Assembly (NCBI GenBank): GCA_963714255.1
Contig: CAVQNU010000012.1
Coordinates: forward strand, 24,514-88,513
Direction of reading: 5' to 3'
Source of the DNA: Rhodovastum sp963714255
Lineage (GTDB): Bacteria; Pseudomonadota; Alphaproteobacteria; Acetobacterales; Acetobacteraceae
Length of the DNA stretch: 64,000 nt
In this document: piece by piece, positions 42,796 through 53,399 of the stretch
Position numbering within the stretch: position 1 is the first letter of the stretch
How the letters are laid out: every line of letters starts with the position of its first letter
The notes under the pieces: model-generated
Databases searched by the model: none
What the model saw: the letters and a program-made list of their open reading frames with translations, nothing else
Told to the model about the DNA's origin: nothing
Made by a program: the position numbers and the translations under genes

Positions 42796-44097
42796 ATGAA
42801 CTGGACGCAGTTTTCCCAGCTGGCCCTGGGCTCGGAGTACTGGACCATCGGTACTGACCCTTGCCGGAATCGGCGGGGCCATCGCGTTCTACCTGTACAA
42901 TGCGGTCGTGGGCGACACGACAGACCGCGCCGCGCTGCGCTCCGTCTTGCTGCGCGGCGGTGAACTACGGGAGCTTTACGTCCGCACGCTCACCTGGCTG
43001 CTGAACCGCCTCGACCGGCTTCTCGGCGATAAAGGACGGCCACAGGCGCCGCTGAAGCTGCCCTTCCTCAACCGCGAGCCGGCGCATTGCTGGACGGCAA
43101 ACTCCTTCGACACCTGCGCCCTGCTCGCAACGGTCTATCCGTTGCTCGGCATGCTGGCCATCTGGGTCGGCGCCGGTGATGCCGGAACCGTCGGCGAAGC
43201 GTTGGGGTTGCGTCCGGATGCGCCGGTCGGAACGCGACCCATTGCGGCGATCGGACTGGCGGTAGCCTTGTTTTCTTACCATCTATGTACGCTGGCGCTC
43301 TCGCTCTCGCTCTCGCTTACATTGTCGAAATGTCTGCCAACGCCGGCCGCCTCGGCTTTGTCTGGCTGTGCTTCTGGCCGATCGGCGTGGCCGCCGTATG
43401 CGGCGGCCTGTTCGGGACCGCGGCGAGCGGCGCGCCGGCCATGTTGCTGACTCTCCAGGCGATGTGGCCACTGGTCGCGCTGGTCAATATGCCCTTCGAC
43501 TGGGCCTCGCTCGGCCTGACGCGCGCCCTGCTGCGGCGCGGCTGCGAGGCGGATGCAATGCCATTCTCGCCGCTCTGGCTCGGCCTGCTCGATTTCGTCC
43601 TGGCGCTGGTTCTGCTGGGCTTGCTGGCCTTCACGCTGGTCGGCGCGCTGCTGGTGGCCGATGCGCTGACCTGGCGGGGCGGCCACATTGTCGCGGTCGA
43701 CGTCCTGTCCGTGCTGTCCCGCATCCGTGACAACCCAGGCGATCCGGCGAACTGGTGGGTTTATTTCACCCTGTTCTCGACGCTGGTGCCGAGCGTGGTG
43801 AACATGGTGGTGGGCTCGATCAGCGTCACGACCTTCCTTCTGCCAACGGTGCGCGATTGGATGATCGCGCGGATCGACGAACTGGATGCAAAAACCGGCG
43901 GCGAAGGCACGCGCGCCCGGCTGGTGCTGGCCTTCTTCGCCCAGGTCGTCTTCGGCGTGCTGGCGACCGGCCTGGTGTTGCGGGTGCTCTGGGGCCTGCT
44001 GTGGGTGGCGGAGCCGGGTGTGCTGGACTGGTTTCAATCGGCCCTGATGTGGTGGGCCGTTACGTTGGCCCGCGCATTGGGTGTCGGACCGTCATAA
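42796..44097 (+). pseudogene. Polytopic membrane protein gene with several frame breaks
   Basis: Three reading frames must be joined: MNWTQFSQLALGSEYWTIG from 42796, then LTLAGIGGAIAFYLYNAVVGD to about 43275, then ALALALAYIVEMSANAGRLGFVWLC to 44097. The first shift fits one extra base near 42855. The second, around the GCTCTC repeats at 43270-43310, needs two extra bases or one missing. The joined protein would have about 432 residues, with an N-terminal TM, a cytosolic part and four to five C-terminal TM segments. The family was not recognised. Multiple breaks favour real decay, but local sequence error is possible. Confidence 0.6.
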
Positions 44098-44111
44098 CAA
44101 AGGCAATGCCG

Positions 44112-44226
44112 TCTCCCCCTCCCCTTGAGGGAGGGGGCCGGGGGGGAGGGGTGCCCGCCGCACCGGCGTTGGTGCCGGCCCGCCCCCTCCCCCCGGCCCC
44201 CTCCCTCAAGGGGAGGGGGGAGAAGA
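44112..44226. repeat. GC-rich palindrome (second repeat family), copy 2
   Basis: CTCCCCCTCCCCTTGAGGGA pairs with its complement near 44205-44224, with GGGGGCCGGGGGG and CCCCCCGGCCCCC inside and a GCCGGCACC-type centre. It lies between convergent genes and could terminate both. Confidence 0.85.
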
Positions 44227-44235
44227 TAAGGCGCT

Positions 44236-45018
44236 TCACACCATCCCCAACCGCCGGAACAAATCGATCAGCACCAAATTCACATTGAACTTGAAATCAT
44301 CGCTGTCCCGCACCCGTTCCAGCACCCGCGCCACCGGCCAGAGTTCAAAACTCTGGACTTCCCCGTCAGCGGCATGCGGCAAGAAATCCTCTGGAAGAAA
44401 CAGGTCGTAACAGACCAGCCAGTCGCGCCGCAGCCCTTCCGGCCGTTCCATCGTGTAGCTGACCAGCCCGGTCTCCACCGCCGTCGCGGCCAGCGCCGCC
44501 GGCACCCCGGCTTCCTCGGCGGCTTCCTTCACCACCGTCTCGCGCGGCGTCATGCCGGCGGGGATGCCGCCGGCCACCAGATGGTCGAGCTTGCCCGGGT
44601 CGAGCGCCCTGTCGGCCGCCCGGCGGGCCACCCACAAATGCAGCCCGTCCGCCCGCCGCACCAGCCCGTTCACGTGCACCCCGCAGCCGAGCACACCGAA
44701 CACCGGCAGGGCGCCGCGGTCCAGGGTGGCCAGCACCGGGCTGTCGCCGCGCGCGCGCACGTCGAACGCCTCGCCGCGCCAGCGGCAGAAGCCCTGCGCG
44801 GATAACGCGCGCCCAATCGCATGCAGGTCGCCCGCGGCATCGGCCGCCAGCGTCACCCGCCGCGGCGCCACCGTGATCGCCGGAAAACCGGCCAGCGCCC
44901 GCGCCAGCTCCGGCCGCACCCAGCCGACCTGGGCGGCGCCGATGGCGAAGGCGAGGCGCTCGCCGGGCAGGGTTGCATTGTTGCAGGCATCGAAATGCCG
45001 GGCGAGGCGCGGGTCCAT
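44236..45018 (-). CDS. DUF4743-NUDIX protein (Tnr3-like)
   Basis: The product has 260 residues from 45018; 45030 is an alternative start. DACNNATLPGERLAFAIG opens the DUF4743 domain, and VNGLVRRADGLHLWVARRA leads into the NUDIX box GGIPAGMTPRETVVKEAAEEAG, where lysine replaces the usual arginine as is normal for this group. Related yeast and plant proteins hydrolyse damaged thiamine diphosphates, so thiamine-related housecleaning is a fair guess. It is divergent from the ABC exporter. Confidence 0.87.
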   Translation of the reverse strand: MDPRLARHFDACNNATLPGERLAFAIGAAQVGWVRPELARALAGFPAITVAPRRVTLAADAAGDLHAIGRALSAQGFCRWRGEAFDVRARGDSPVLATLDRGALPVFGVLGCGVHVNGLVRRADGLHLWVARRAADRALDPGKLDHLVAGGIPAGMTPRETVVKEAAEEAGVPAALAATAVETGLVSYTMERPEGLRRDWLVCYDLFLPEDFLPHAADGEVQSFELWPVARVLERVRDSDDFKFNVNLVLIDLFRRLGMV

Positions 45019-45098
45019 GCGCCGCCGCATAGCCGAAACGCCCGCGCGCCGCCACCGGAGGCTTTCAAACCCGGGGTCCGCGTGCCACATGGCGAGCC

Positions 45099-46937
45099 AT
45101 GAGAAGAAGTCTTTCGGCCCAGCCGGCCATGCCGGATTTCGCCGGCACCCGCGTGCCCGAGCGCTCAACGCTGGAAACGATCCGCTCCCTGCTGCCCTAT
45201 CTGTGGCCGAAGGACAGCCCCGCCGCCCGGCTGCGCGTGACGGTGGCTTTCGCCTTCCTGCTCGCCGCCAAGGGCGCGACCGTCCTGGTGCCGCTGGTCT
45301 ACAGCCGCGCCGTCGATGCGCTGGCGCCGCAAATGGGCGGCGTGCTGGCGGTGCCGATGGCGCTGATCCTCGGCTACGGGCTGCTGCGCGTCGCCGCCTC
45401 GGGCTTCGGCGAACTGCGCGACGCGATTTTCGCCGCCGTCCAGCAGCGCACCGTGCGCCGCGTCGCCCTGCAAACCTTCCGCCATCTGCACCGGCTGTCC
45501 TTGCGCTTTCACCTCGACCGGCAAACCGGCGGCCTGTCGCGCGCCATCGACCGCGGCACCGGCGGCATCGAGGCAGTGCTGCGGCTGGCGGTGTTCAACG
45601 TGGTGCCCACGCTGGTGGAAGTGGCGCTGGTGTCCGCCATCCTGTGGAACCTGTTCGACTGGCGCTACGCCACCCTCACTTTGGTCGCGGTCGCCGGCTA
45701 TCTGGCGTTCACCTTCATCGTCACCGGCTGGCGGGTGCGCATCCGCCGCACGATGAACGAGAACGACAGCGACGCGAAATCGAAGGCGGTCGACAGCCTG
45801 CTGAACTACGAGACGGTGAAGTATTTCGGCAACGAGGCGCACGAGGCCGCCCGCTTCGACTCGGCGCTGGCGCGTTACGAAACCGCCGCGGTGCGCAGCC
45901 AGGTGACGCTGAACATGCTCAACCTGGGCCAGGCCACCATCATCTCCATCGCGCTTGCCGTCATCATGCTGATGGCGGCCAACGAGGTGGCCGCCGGCAC
46001 GCTCACGGTCGGCCGCTTCGTGCTGGTCAACACCTACCTGATGCAGCTTTACGTGCCGCTGAACATGCTCGGTTTCGTCTACCGCGAGATCAAGCAGGGG
46101 CTGGTGGACATGGAGCAGATGTTCCGCCTGATGCGGGTCAACGCCGAGGTGGATGACAGCCCCGGCGCGCGGCCGCTGGTCGCCCCCGCCGGTGAGGTGG
46201 TGTTCGAGGACGTGCAGTTCGGCTACCGGCCGGACCGGACCATTCTGCGCGGCGTGTCGTTCCGCGTGCCCCCCGGCGGGTCGCTGGCGATCGTCGGGCC
46301 GACCGGGGCGGGCAAGTCCACCATCAGCCGCCTGCTGTTCCGCTTTTACGACGTGACCGGCGGGCGCGTGCTGGTGGACGGGCACGACATCCGCGACCTC
46401 ACCCAGGACAGCCTGCGCGCCTGCATGGGCGTGGTGCCGCAAGACACCGTGCTGTTCAACGATACCATCCGCTACAACATCGCCTATGGCCGCCCTGGCG
46501 CCAGCCAGGCCGAGATCGAACAGGCGGCCAAGCTCGCCCAGGTGCATGATTTCGTTCTGCGCCTGCCCGATGGCTACGACACGCGGGTGGGCGAGCGCGG
46601 GCTGAAACTGTCGGGCGGGGAAAAGCAGCGTGTGGCGATCGCGCGCACCATCCTGAAGGACCCGCGCATTCTCATTCTCGATGAGGCCACCAGCGCGCTG
46701 GACAGCCGCACAGAACAGGACATCCAGGGCGCGCTGCGGACAGTCGCGCGCCACCGCACCACGCTGAGCATCGCCCACCGGCTGTCCACCGTGGTGGATG
46801 CCGACCAGATTCTGGTGCTGGTGGACGGCCGCGTGGTGGAGCGCGGCACGCATGGGGAACTGCTGGCGCTCGGCGGCACCTATGCGCGGATGTGGGCGCT
46901 GCAGGCCGAACAGCAGGTGGAGGCGGAGGCGGCGTAA
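45099..46937 (+). CDS. Atm1/HMT1-type ABC exporter (fused membrane and ATPase domains)
   Basis: The product has 612 residues; ATG 45129 is an alternative start. The N-terminal half has about six TM segments, with the Atm1-type block SKAVDSLLNYETVKYFGNEAHE. The ATPase half carries GPTGAGKSTI (Walker A), LSGGEKQRVAIART (signature), ILILDEATSALD (Walker B) and the IAHRLSTV switch histidine. Members export glutathione-linked sulphur or metal compounds from the cytoplasm and work as homodimers. A repeat follows the stop. Confidence 0.93.
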   Translation: MRRSLSAQPAMPDFAGTRVPERSTLETIRSLLPYLWPKDSPAARLRVTVAFAFLLAAKGATVLVPLVYSRAVDALAPQMGGVLAVPMALILGYGLLRVAASGFGELRDAIFAAVQQRTVRRVALQTFRHLHRLSLRFHLDRQTGGLSRAIDRGTGGIEAVLRLAVFNVVPTLVEVALVSAILWNLFDWRYATLTLVAVAGYLAFTFIVTGWRVRIRRTMNENDSDAKSKAVDSLLNYETVKYFGNEAHEAARFDSALARYETAAVRSQVTLNMLNLGQATIISIALAVIMLMAANEVAAGTLTVGRFVLVNTYLMQLYVPLNMLGFVYREIKQGLVDMEQMFRLMRVNAEVDDSPGARPLVAPAGEVVFEDVQFGYRPDRTILRGVSFRVPPGGSLAIVGPTGAGKSTISRLLFRFYDVTGGRVLVDGHDIRDLTQDSLRACMGVVPQDTVLFNDTIRYNIAYGRPGASQAEIEQAAKLAQVHDFVLRLPDGYDTRVGERGLKLSGGEKQRVAIARTILKDPRILILDEATSALDSRTEQDIQGALRTVARHRTTLSIAHRLSTVVDADQILVLVDGRVVERGTHGELLALGGTYARMWALQAEQQVEAEAA

Positions 46938-47078
46938 GCAAGGAAGGCCAGGGCTCTGCCCTGGACCCGCCAAGGGGCAGCGGCCCCTTGGATCCCGCTA
47001 CTAATGCCTAAAAGTAATGGGATCCAAGGGGCCACTGCCCCTTGGCGGGTCCAGGGCAGAGCCCTGGCCTTCCTTGCT
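46938..47078. repeat. Two-hairpin repeat, copy 10 (two units)
   Basis: GGCCAGGGCTCTGCCCTGG, CCAAGGGGCAGCGGCCCCTTGG, the spacer AATGCCTAAAAGTAATGGG (shared with copy 4), then the inverted unit. It fills the gap between convergent genes exactly. Confidence 0.88.
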
Positions 47079-48912
<1,834 letters not shown>

Positions 48913-49089
48913 GGGACGCCTTCGGGGCCAGTGTGTCAGTGAGCAGGTGTCGGGGGCGCGACAAAGGGCCGCCCCGGGGGGATCCCGGAGCGGCCCGCCA
49001 ATCTTCAGGAAAGCATATAGTCTATTTGCGCCGCGATTTCGACTCTTCTGATCGGGCAGGCGGGTCGCATGGCCGGCATGCGCGCGGCA

Positions 49090-49695
49090 TCACGAGCCCA
49101 TTCTGTTCCCACCCGCTGCAAGCGCCTGCCCCACCAGCCGCTGCGCCGTTGCCAGGTCGCCGTTGCCGAGCGCCTGGCGCGCCTGGGTGATCATGGCGAT
49201 GCGCGGGGCGTCGTCGGGCTGGTTGGCGGCGGATGGGGCGGTCGCGCGGTCGAGCAGGCGCGTTTCGGCGCGCTCCAGCGCTTCTTGGGCGAGGCCGGTG
49301 TGGCGCATGTTCAGCGCCTCCTGGGCGGCGCGCAGAAGCTGCTCGGGGTTGGCGTTTTCCCCGACGGGCGGGATGGGCAGGCGCGGCGCGATGTCCGACC
49401 TTGTGTCGGCCGGGGTGATATTGCTGGCATTGGGGGAGTACGGCTCGGCGCCGGTGCGCCAGATCCCGCCATGCGGCGTCATGGCCGCGACGTGGTGGGT
49501 GGCGGCATGCGGAGCGGCAGCATGTGCGGCAGGGGTTGGTGGGGTGGCAACCTGTGGCGCCGGCGAGGCGGCGGCGCCGGTGGCAGGACCGACGGCAGGC
49601 GCGCCTGCCGAGGCGGCGGCTGGTGGCATCTGAGCGTAGGCACCGCCAGTGGCCAGGCCCAGCAGGGCGGCCGAGGCAAGAAGTGCTTTTTGCAT
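49090..49695 (-). CDS. Exported alanine/proline-rich protein of unknown function
   Basis: The product has 201 residues from ATG 49695, preceded by GGGAG. The signal peptide MQKALLASAALLGLATGGAYA is followed by a long Ala/Pro/His linker with many AAPHAATHH-like units and then a compact helical C-terminus. ANPEQLLRAAQEALNMRHTGLAQEALERAETRLLDRA and GNGDLATAQRLVGQALAAG look like one or two TPR-type helix pairs. It is probably periplasmic; the histidine-rich linker might bind metal. No family was recognised. Confidence 0.75.
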   Translation of the reverse strand: MQKALLASAALLGLATGGAYAQMPPAAASAGAPAVGPATGAAASPAPQVATPPTPAAHAAAPHAATHHVAAMTPHGGIWRTGAEPYSPNASNITPADTRSDIAPRLPIPPVGENANPEQLLRAAQEALNMRHTGLAQEALERAETRLLDRATAPSAANQPDDAPRIAMITQARQALGNGDLATAQRLVGQALAAGGNRMGS

Positions 49696-49822
49696 CTGGC
49701 GTTCTCCCTTGTTTGTTTGGGTCGGCCGCAGCGACTGCACATACAGGCGGGCCGCCCGGCCACTACCGATATAGGCGGCGCGTTTTGCTTGGGTGAGTGC
49801 AAGGCTGCGTGAGGCCGGGGCG

Positions 49823-49853
49823 AGCAAGGCCAGGGCTCTGCGCTGGCCTTGCT
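49823..49853. repeat. Two-hairpin repeat, copy 11 (single short hairpin)
   Basis: AGCAAGGCCAGGGCTCTGCG and CTGGCCTTGCT remain: only the outer hairpin of the unit. Confidence 0.65.
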
Positions 49854-49868
49854 TCCCAATCGCCCAGC

Positions 49869-50885
49869 TCAGTCGCCGAGCGCCGCCAGCTCCCCACCAA
49901 GGTCGCGCAGCGGCCGGGCGCCAAGATGGGAAATCACCTCGGCCGCGGCGATACTGCCCAGCCGGCCGCAAGCCGCCAGCGACCGCCCGGCGGTGTAGGC
50001 GGCCAGGAACCCGGCCGCGTAGGCGTCGCCCGCGCCGGTGGTATCGACCACCTGCGTCGGCACCGCCGGCACCTCCACCACCTCGGCGCTGCGGAAAATC
50101 AGACTTCCCGCCTCGCTGCGGGTCAGCGCCGCCAGCGCCACGTCCTGGCGCGCATGCGCCGCCGCGGCCTCGAACGTATCGCGCTCATACAGCGCGCAGA
50201 TCTCGGCCTCGTTGGCGAACAGGATGTCCACGTGGCCGGCCACCAGCGCGCGGAAGGCGGCGCGGTGGCGGTCGACGCAGAACGCGTCCGACAGCGACAG
50301 CGCCACCTCGCGCCCGGCCGCATGCGCCGCTGCCGCTGCGCGCCGGAAGGCCGCCTGCGCCGCCGGCGGGTCGAACAGATAGCCCTCCAGGTAGGTCACC
50401 GCGGCCGAGGCCACCAGCGCCTCATCCACCTCGTCCGGGCCGAAGGCCACGCAGGCGCCGAGATAGGTGTTCATGGTGCGTTGCCCGTCCGGCGTCACCG
50501 CGATCAGGCAGCGCGCGGTGGGGGCGCCGCCGACCAGCGGCGGCGTGGGGAAATGCACCCCGGCGGCGGCGATATCGTGGCGGAACACGCCGCCGAGCTG
50601 GTCGTCGGCCACCCGGCCCAGGAACGCCACCCGCGCGCCCAACGCCGCCGCAACCGCGCAGGTGTTGGCGACCGACCCGCCGCTGCTCTCCTGCCCCGCC
50701 GGCAGGTCGGCGTACAGGCGCTCGGCGGTGGCGGCGTCGATCAGCGCCATGCCGCCCTTGCGCATGTCGTGCCGGCTGAGGAACGCCTCGTGCACCGGCG
50801 CCACCACGTCGACGATCGCGTTGCCGATGCCCAGGACATCGAAAGAAGGTATGTCGGCGCGGGGCTTTCCGGCGGGGGCGGTCAT
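49869..50885 (-). CDS. PfkB-family carbohydrate/nucleoside kinase (adenosine kinase-like)
   Basis: The product has 338 residues; ATG 50885 is used because AGGAG lies about 10 bases upstream. FDVLGIGNAIVDVVAPV and ESSGGSVANTCAVAAALGARVAFLGRV form the N-terminal PfkB signature, and DTTGAGDAYAAGFLAAY is the anion hole with the catalytic aspartate. The pattern (GNAIVD..., GGSVANT) is that of the adenosine kinase subgroup in alphaproteobacteria. It phosphorylates a nucleoside or sugar with ATP. Confidence 0.88.
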   Translation of the reverse strand: MTAPAGKPRADIPSFDVLGIGNAIVDVVAPVHEAFLSRHDMRKGGMALIDAATAERLYADLPAGQESSGGSVANTCAVAAALGARVAFLGRVADDQLGGVFRHDIAAAGVHFPTPPLVGGAPTARCLIAVTPDGQRTMNTYLGACVAFGPDEVDEALVASAAVTYLEGYLFDPPAAQAAFRRAAAAAHAAGREVALSLSDAFCVDRHRAAFRALVAGHVDILFANEAEICALYERDTFEAAAAHARQDVALAALTRSEAGSLIFRSAEVVEVPAVPTQVVDTTGAGDAYAAGFLAAYTAGRSLAACGRLGSIAAAEVISHLGARPLRDLGGELAALGD

Positions 50886-50973
50886 GTGCTGCATCTCCTG
50901 CGAAGGAAGCCCGCCTATCACCCCGGTCATGCCCAGGCAACCGCGCCGGGTGCCAGGCCGCCGAGGAGCCGCC

Positions 50974-51717
50974 ATGCTGCTGACGCCGCTGATCCGCGCC
51001 ATCTCCCAACTCGACGAGCCGGTGTTCCTCGGCGTGATCCTGCGCAGCGTGGGCTGGACCGTGCTGGCTTTCATCGTGCTGGCCGAGCTGCTGTCCGGCG
51101 GCGCACATGAGGCGGCGGTGGATTTCGGGCCGGACCCGGCGGTTCCGCACTGGATCGACGCCACCTGGCTGGGCTGGCTCGGCTATGCCGCCGGCCCGGT
51201 CGGCGCGGCGCTGCTGGCGCTGGTGCTGTTCCTGCCGTTGGCCTGCGTGATCGCCACGCTCTACATCGACCGGGTGGCGGAAGTGGTGGAGCGGCGCTGG
51301 TACCCGGCCGTTCCCCCGGCCGCGCCGGCACCGCTGGAGCAGCAGATCTGGGACGGGCTGGCGCTGGGGGCGAAGGTGCTGGGCCTGCAGGCGCTGGCCT
51401 TGCTGCTGTCGCTGCTGCTGCCAGGCATCGGTCTGCTGCTGGGGTGGCTGATCGCCGCCTGGGCGGTCGGGCGTGGCCTGTTCGTGGCGGTGGCGATGCG
51501 GCGCATGGGCCGGCGCGAGGCGCGCCTGCTGTGCCGGCACCGCATGGACGCGGTGCTGGTGCAAGGCGGCTGGATGACGGCGCTCGCGGTGCTGCCGGTG
51601 CTGAACCTGCTGGCGCCGGTGCTGGGCGCGGCGGCCATGGTGCATGTGCTGCACGCCCCGAGCCCGCACGACGCCGCCGGACCTGACAAGCGCGGGGGAC
51701 GGGCAATCGTTCTCTGA
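50974..51717 (+). CDS. EI24-domain membrane protein (CysZ-like)
   Basis: The product has 247 residues; ATG 50974 follows GAGGAG. Four or more hydrophobic segments are seen (VGWTVLAFIVLAELL, VGAALLALVLFLPLACVIATLYIDRV, LQALALLLSLLLPGIGLLLGWLIAAWAVG, ALAVLPVLNLLAPVLGAAAM). The arrangement WLIAAWAVGRGLF...R and FVAVAMRRMGRREAR is typical of EI24/CysZ proteins. CysZ transports sulphate in enterobacteria; that role here is unproven. It is divergent from the PfkB gene. Confidence 0.82.
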   Translation: MLLTPLIRAISQLDEPVFLGVILRSVGWTVLAFIVLAELLSGGAHEAAVDFGPDPAVPHWIDATWLGWLGYAAGPVGAALLALVLFLPLACVIATLYIDRVAEVVERRWYPAVPPAAPAPLEQQIWDGLALGAKVLGLQALALLLSLLLPGIGLLLGWLIAAWAVGRGLFVAVAMRRMGRREARLLCRHRMDAVLVQGGWMTALAVLPVLNLLAPVLGAAAMVHVLHAPSPHDAAGPDKRGGRAIVL

Positions 51718-51807
51718 TCAATTCTCTTTCCCCGGCCCTGTTGTTCGCCCGCGCATCCCTGTGTTACGGCTCACAGCGACGTTACCATCGAATGAAACGG
51801 AGCCTCC

Positions 51808-52499
51808 GTGTTCAAGCGCCGCAAACCCGAAGAGCCGCCGGCCAGCGAACCGACCCTGCCTCCCCCGTCGGGTGGTCAGGGCGAGGTTCTGCCGGCCGGA
51901 GTTGCTGCGCATGGCGACGCGGGTTCGGCGACCCGCCCGACCGATTCCGGTCTTGGCGTGCCCCCCTTCCGTCCTGCCCCCCCGAAAGAGGCCCCCTCCA
52001 TGAGCCGTCCGCCGTTTTCCACGCCGCCCGCTTCCCCCCGACCGGGCCCAACCAGTCGGGTCCGCGTCCAGGCGGAGCACCGGGGCGCCCGCCCGGCCGT
52101 GAGGCCACCGAACGCCGTACCCTGGTGGTTGGCCGCGGCATTTCCGTGCAGGGCACGGTGCAGGATGCCGAACGCCTGGTGGTCGAGGGCACCGTCGAGT
52201 TGGAAATGATCCATGCCACCGAACTGTCGGTTTCGCTGGGCGGCACCTTCAAGGGCGGGGTCGAGGTGGAGGATGCCGAGGTTGCCGGCACCATCGACGG
52301 CACGCTGACGGCGCGGGGCAACCTGATCGTGCGCGCCACCGGCAAGCTGCTCGGCAAAGCCCGCTACCGGCGGCTGCAGGTCGAGGATGGCGGCCAGATC
52401 GCCGGCAGCATCGAAATGATCACCGAGCCCGCCCGCCCCGGCGGCCCGTCCAGCACTCCCCTCGTCTCCTCGCCGGTTTCGTCGTCGGACGGACCGTAA
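51808..52499 (+). CDS. Bactofilin, interrupted by an apparent frameshift in a C run
   Basis: The GTG at 51808 (ACGGAG upstream) starts MFKRRKPEEPPASEP and a long disordered Pro-rich arm in one frame. The bactofilin core ERRTLVVGRGISVQGTVQDAERLVVEGTVEL and LTARGNLIVRATGKLLGKARYRRL reads in another to 52499. Adding one C to the six-C run at 52034-52039 joins them into 230 residues. Bactofilins polymerise into cytoskeletal filaments that place wall enzymes or appendages. The core is fully conserved, so a sequencing deletion is likely. Confidence 0.85.
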
Positions 52500-52572
52500 C
52501 CTTCCGCGCGGCGCCCGGGCGTTTCCGGGCGCTCGCCGCGCCGGCGGCCGCCGTGCGGCGGGGCCACCCGGC

Positions 52573-53202
52573 TTATTGCAACACCGCCTCGATCTCGGCC
52601 AGCAGGGCGCGCAGTTCCTGCGTGGCGGTGGAGCGCGGTGCGGTTTCAGTGACACCGAGCCCCTGGGCGAACGCCCCGGCGAAGTCGGTGCGGTTGCCGA
52701 GCGTGGCGGCCAGCACCGGATAGCCGCGCTGGGCGATTTCCGCCTCGACGCCGGTGCGCAGCCTGCCGCTGGCGGGCACGCGGTTCAGTATCAGACGGGC
52801 CTTGCGCTTTTCGTCGGCGGCAAGTTTCAGGGTGCCCTCGGCGGCCCACAGGTCGGGCGGGCTGGGCTGCACCGGCACCAGCACCAGATCGGCGCCGCGC
52901 ACCGCCACCCGTGCATCGGTTTCGATGTGCGGCGGGCTGTCGATGATCAGCACGTCGTAGCGGCGGCGGATGCGGTCCAGCTCGTTGCCGAGCCGCCAGC
53001 CCGACACGTCGGAAAAGCCGATTTCCACCGGCGTGCCGGGACGCGCCACGCGCAAAGCATGCCAATGCGTGAGGCTGCGCTGCGGATCGATGTCCAGCAG
53101 GGCCACTTGTTTCGTCTCGGCCAGCGCGACAGCGAGGTTCGCGGCCAGAGTGGTTTTGCCGGCGCCCCCCTTTTGCTGGGCGACCGTGATCACCACTGCC
53201 AT
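52573..53202 (-). CDS. ParA/MinD-like ATPase
   Basis: The product has 209 residues. ITVAQQKGGAGKTTLAANLAVAL is the deviant Walker A with the signature lysine, VALLDIDPQRSL is Walker A', and YDVLIIDSPPHIETDARVAV is Walker B. The short length without an N-terminal DNA-binding domain fits the small ParA (orphan or cargo-positioning) type. No ParB lies beside it, and the bactofilin gene is convergent. A cargo-positioning role is possible. Confidence 0.9.
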   Translation of the reverse strand: MAVVITVAQQKGGAGKTTLAANLAVALAETKQVALLDIDPQRSLTHWHALRVARPGTPVEIGFSDVSGWRLGNELDRIRRRYDVLIIDSPPHIETDARVAVRGADLVLVPVQPSPPDLWAAEGTLKLAADEKRKARLILNRVPASGRLRTGVEAEIAQRGYPVLAATLGNRTDFAGAFAQGLGVTETAPRSTATQELRALLAEIEAVLQ

Positions 53203-53255
53203 GGGGTGCGACTCCGCTTCATTGTTACAGCATAGACCTGCGGGGGGCTGGGGTG

Positions 53256-53385
53256 AAGGAAGGCCAGGGCTCTGCCCTGGACCCGCAAGGGGGCGGTGGC
53301 CCCCTTGACCCCATAACTTAAGTAGCGGGGTCAAGGGGGCCACCGCCCCCTTGCGGGTCCAGGGCGGAGCCCTGGCCTTCCTTTT
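53256..53385. repeat. Two-hairpin repeat, copy 12 (two units)
   Basis: GGCCAGGGCTCTGCCCTGG, CAAGGGGGCGGTGGCCCCCTTG, the core ACTTAAGT, then the inverted unit. It lies between two divergently read genes (ParA-like and Nnr), in their promoter region. Confidence 0.88.
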
Positions 53386-53399
53386 TCGGAGCCCATCCC

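Noticed and set aside
45165..46973. Long minus-strand frame across the ABC exporter gene
   Set aside because: It is a mirror of the strongly conserved ABC gene on the plus strand and has no protein character.
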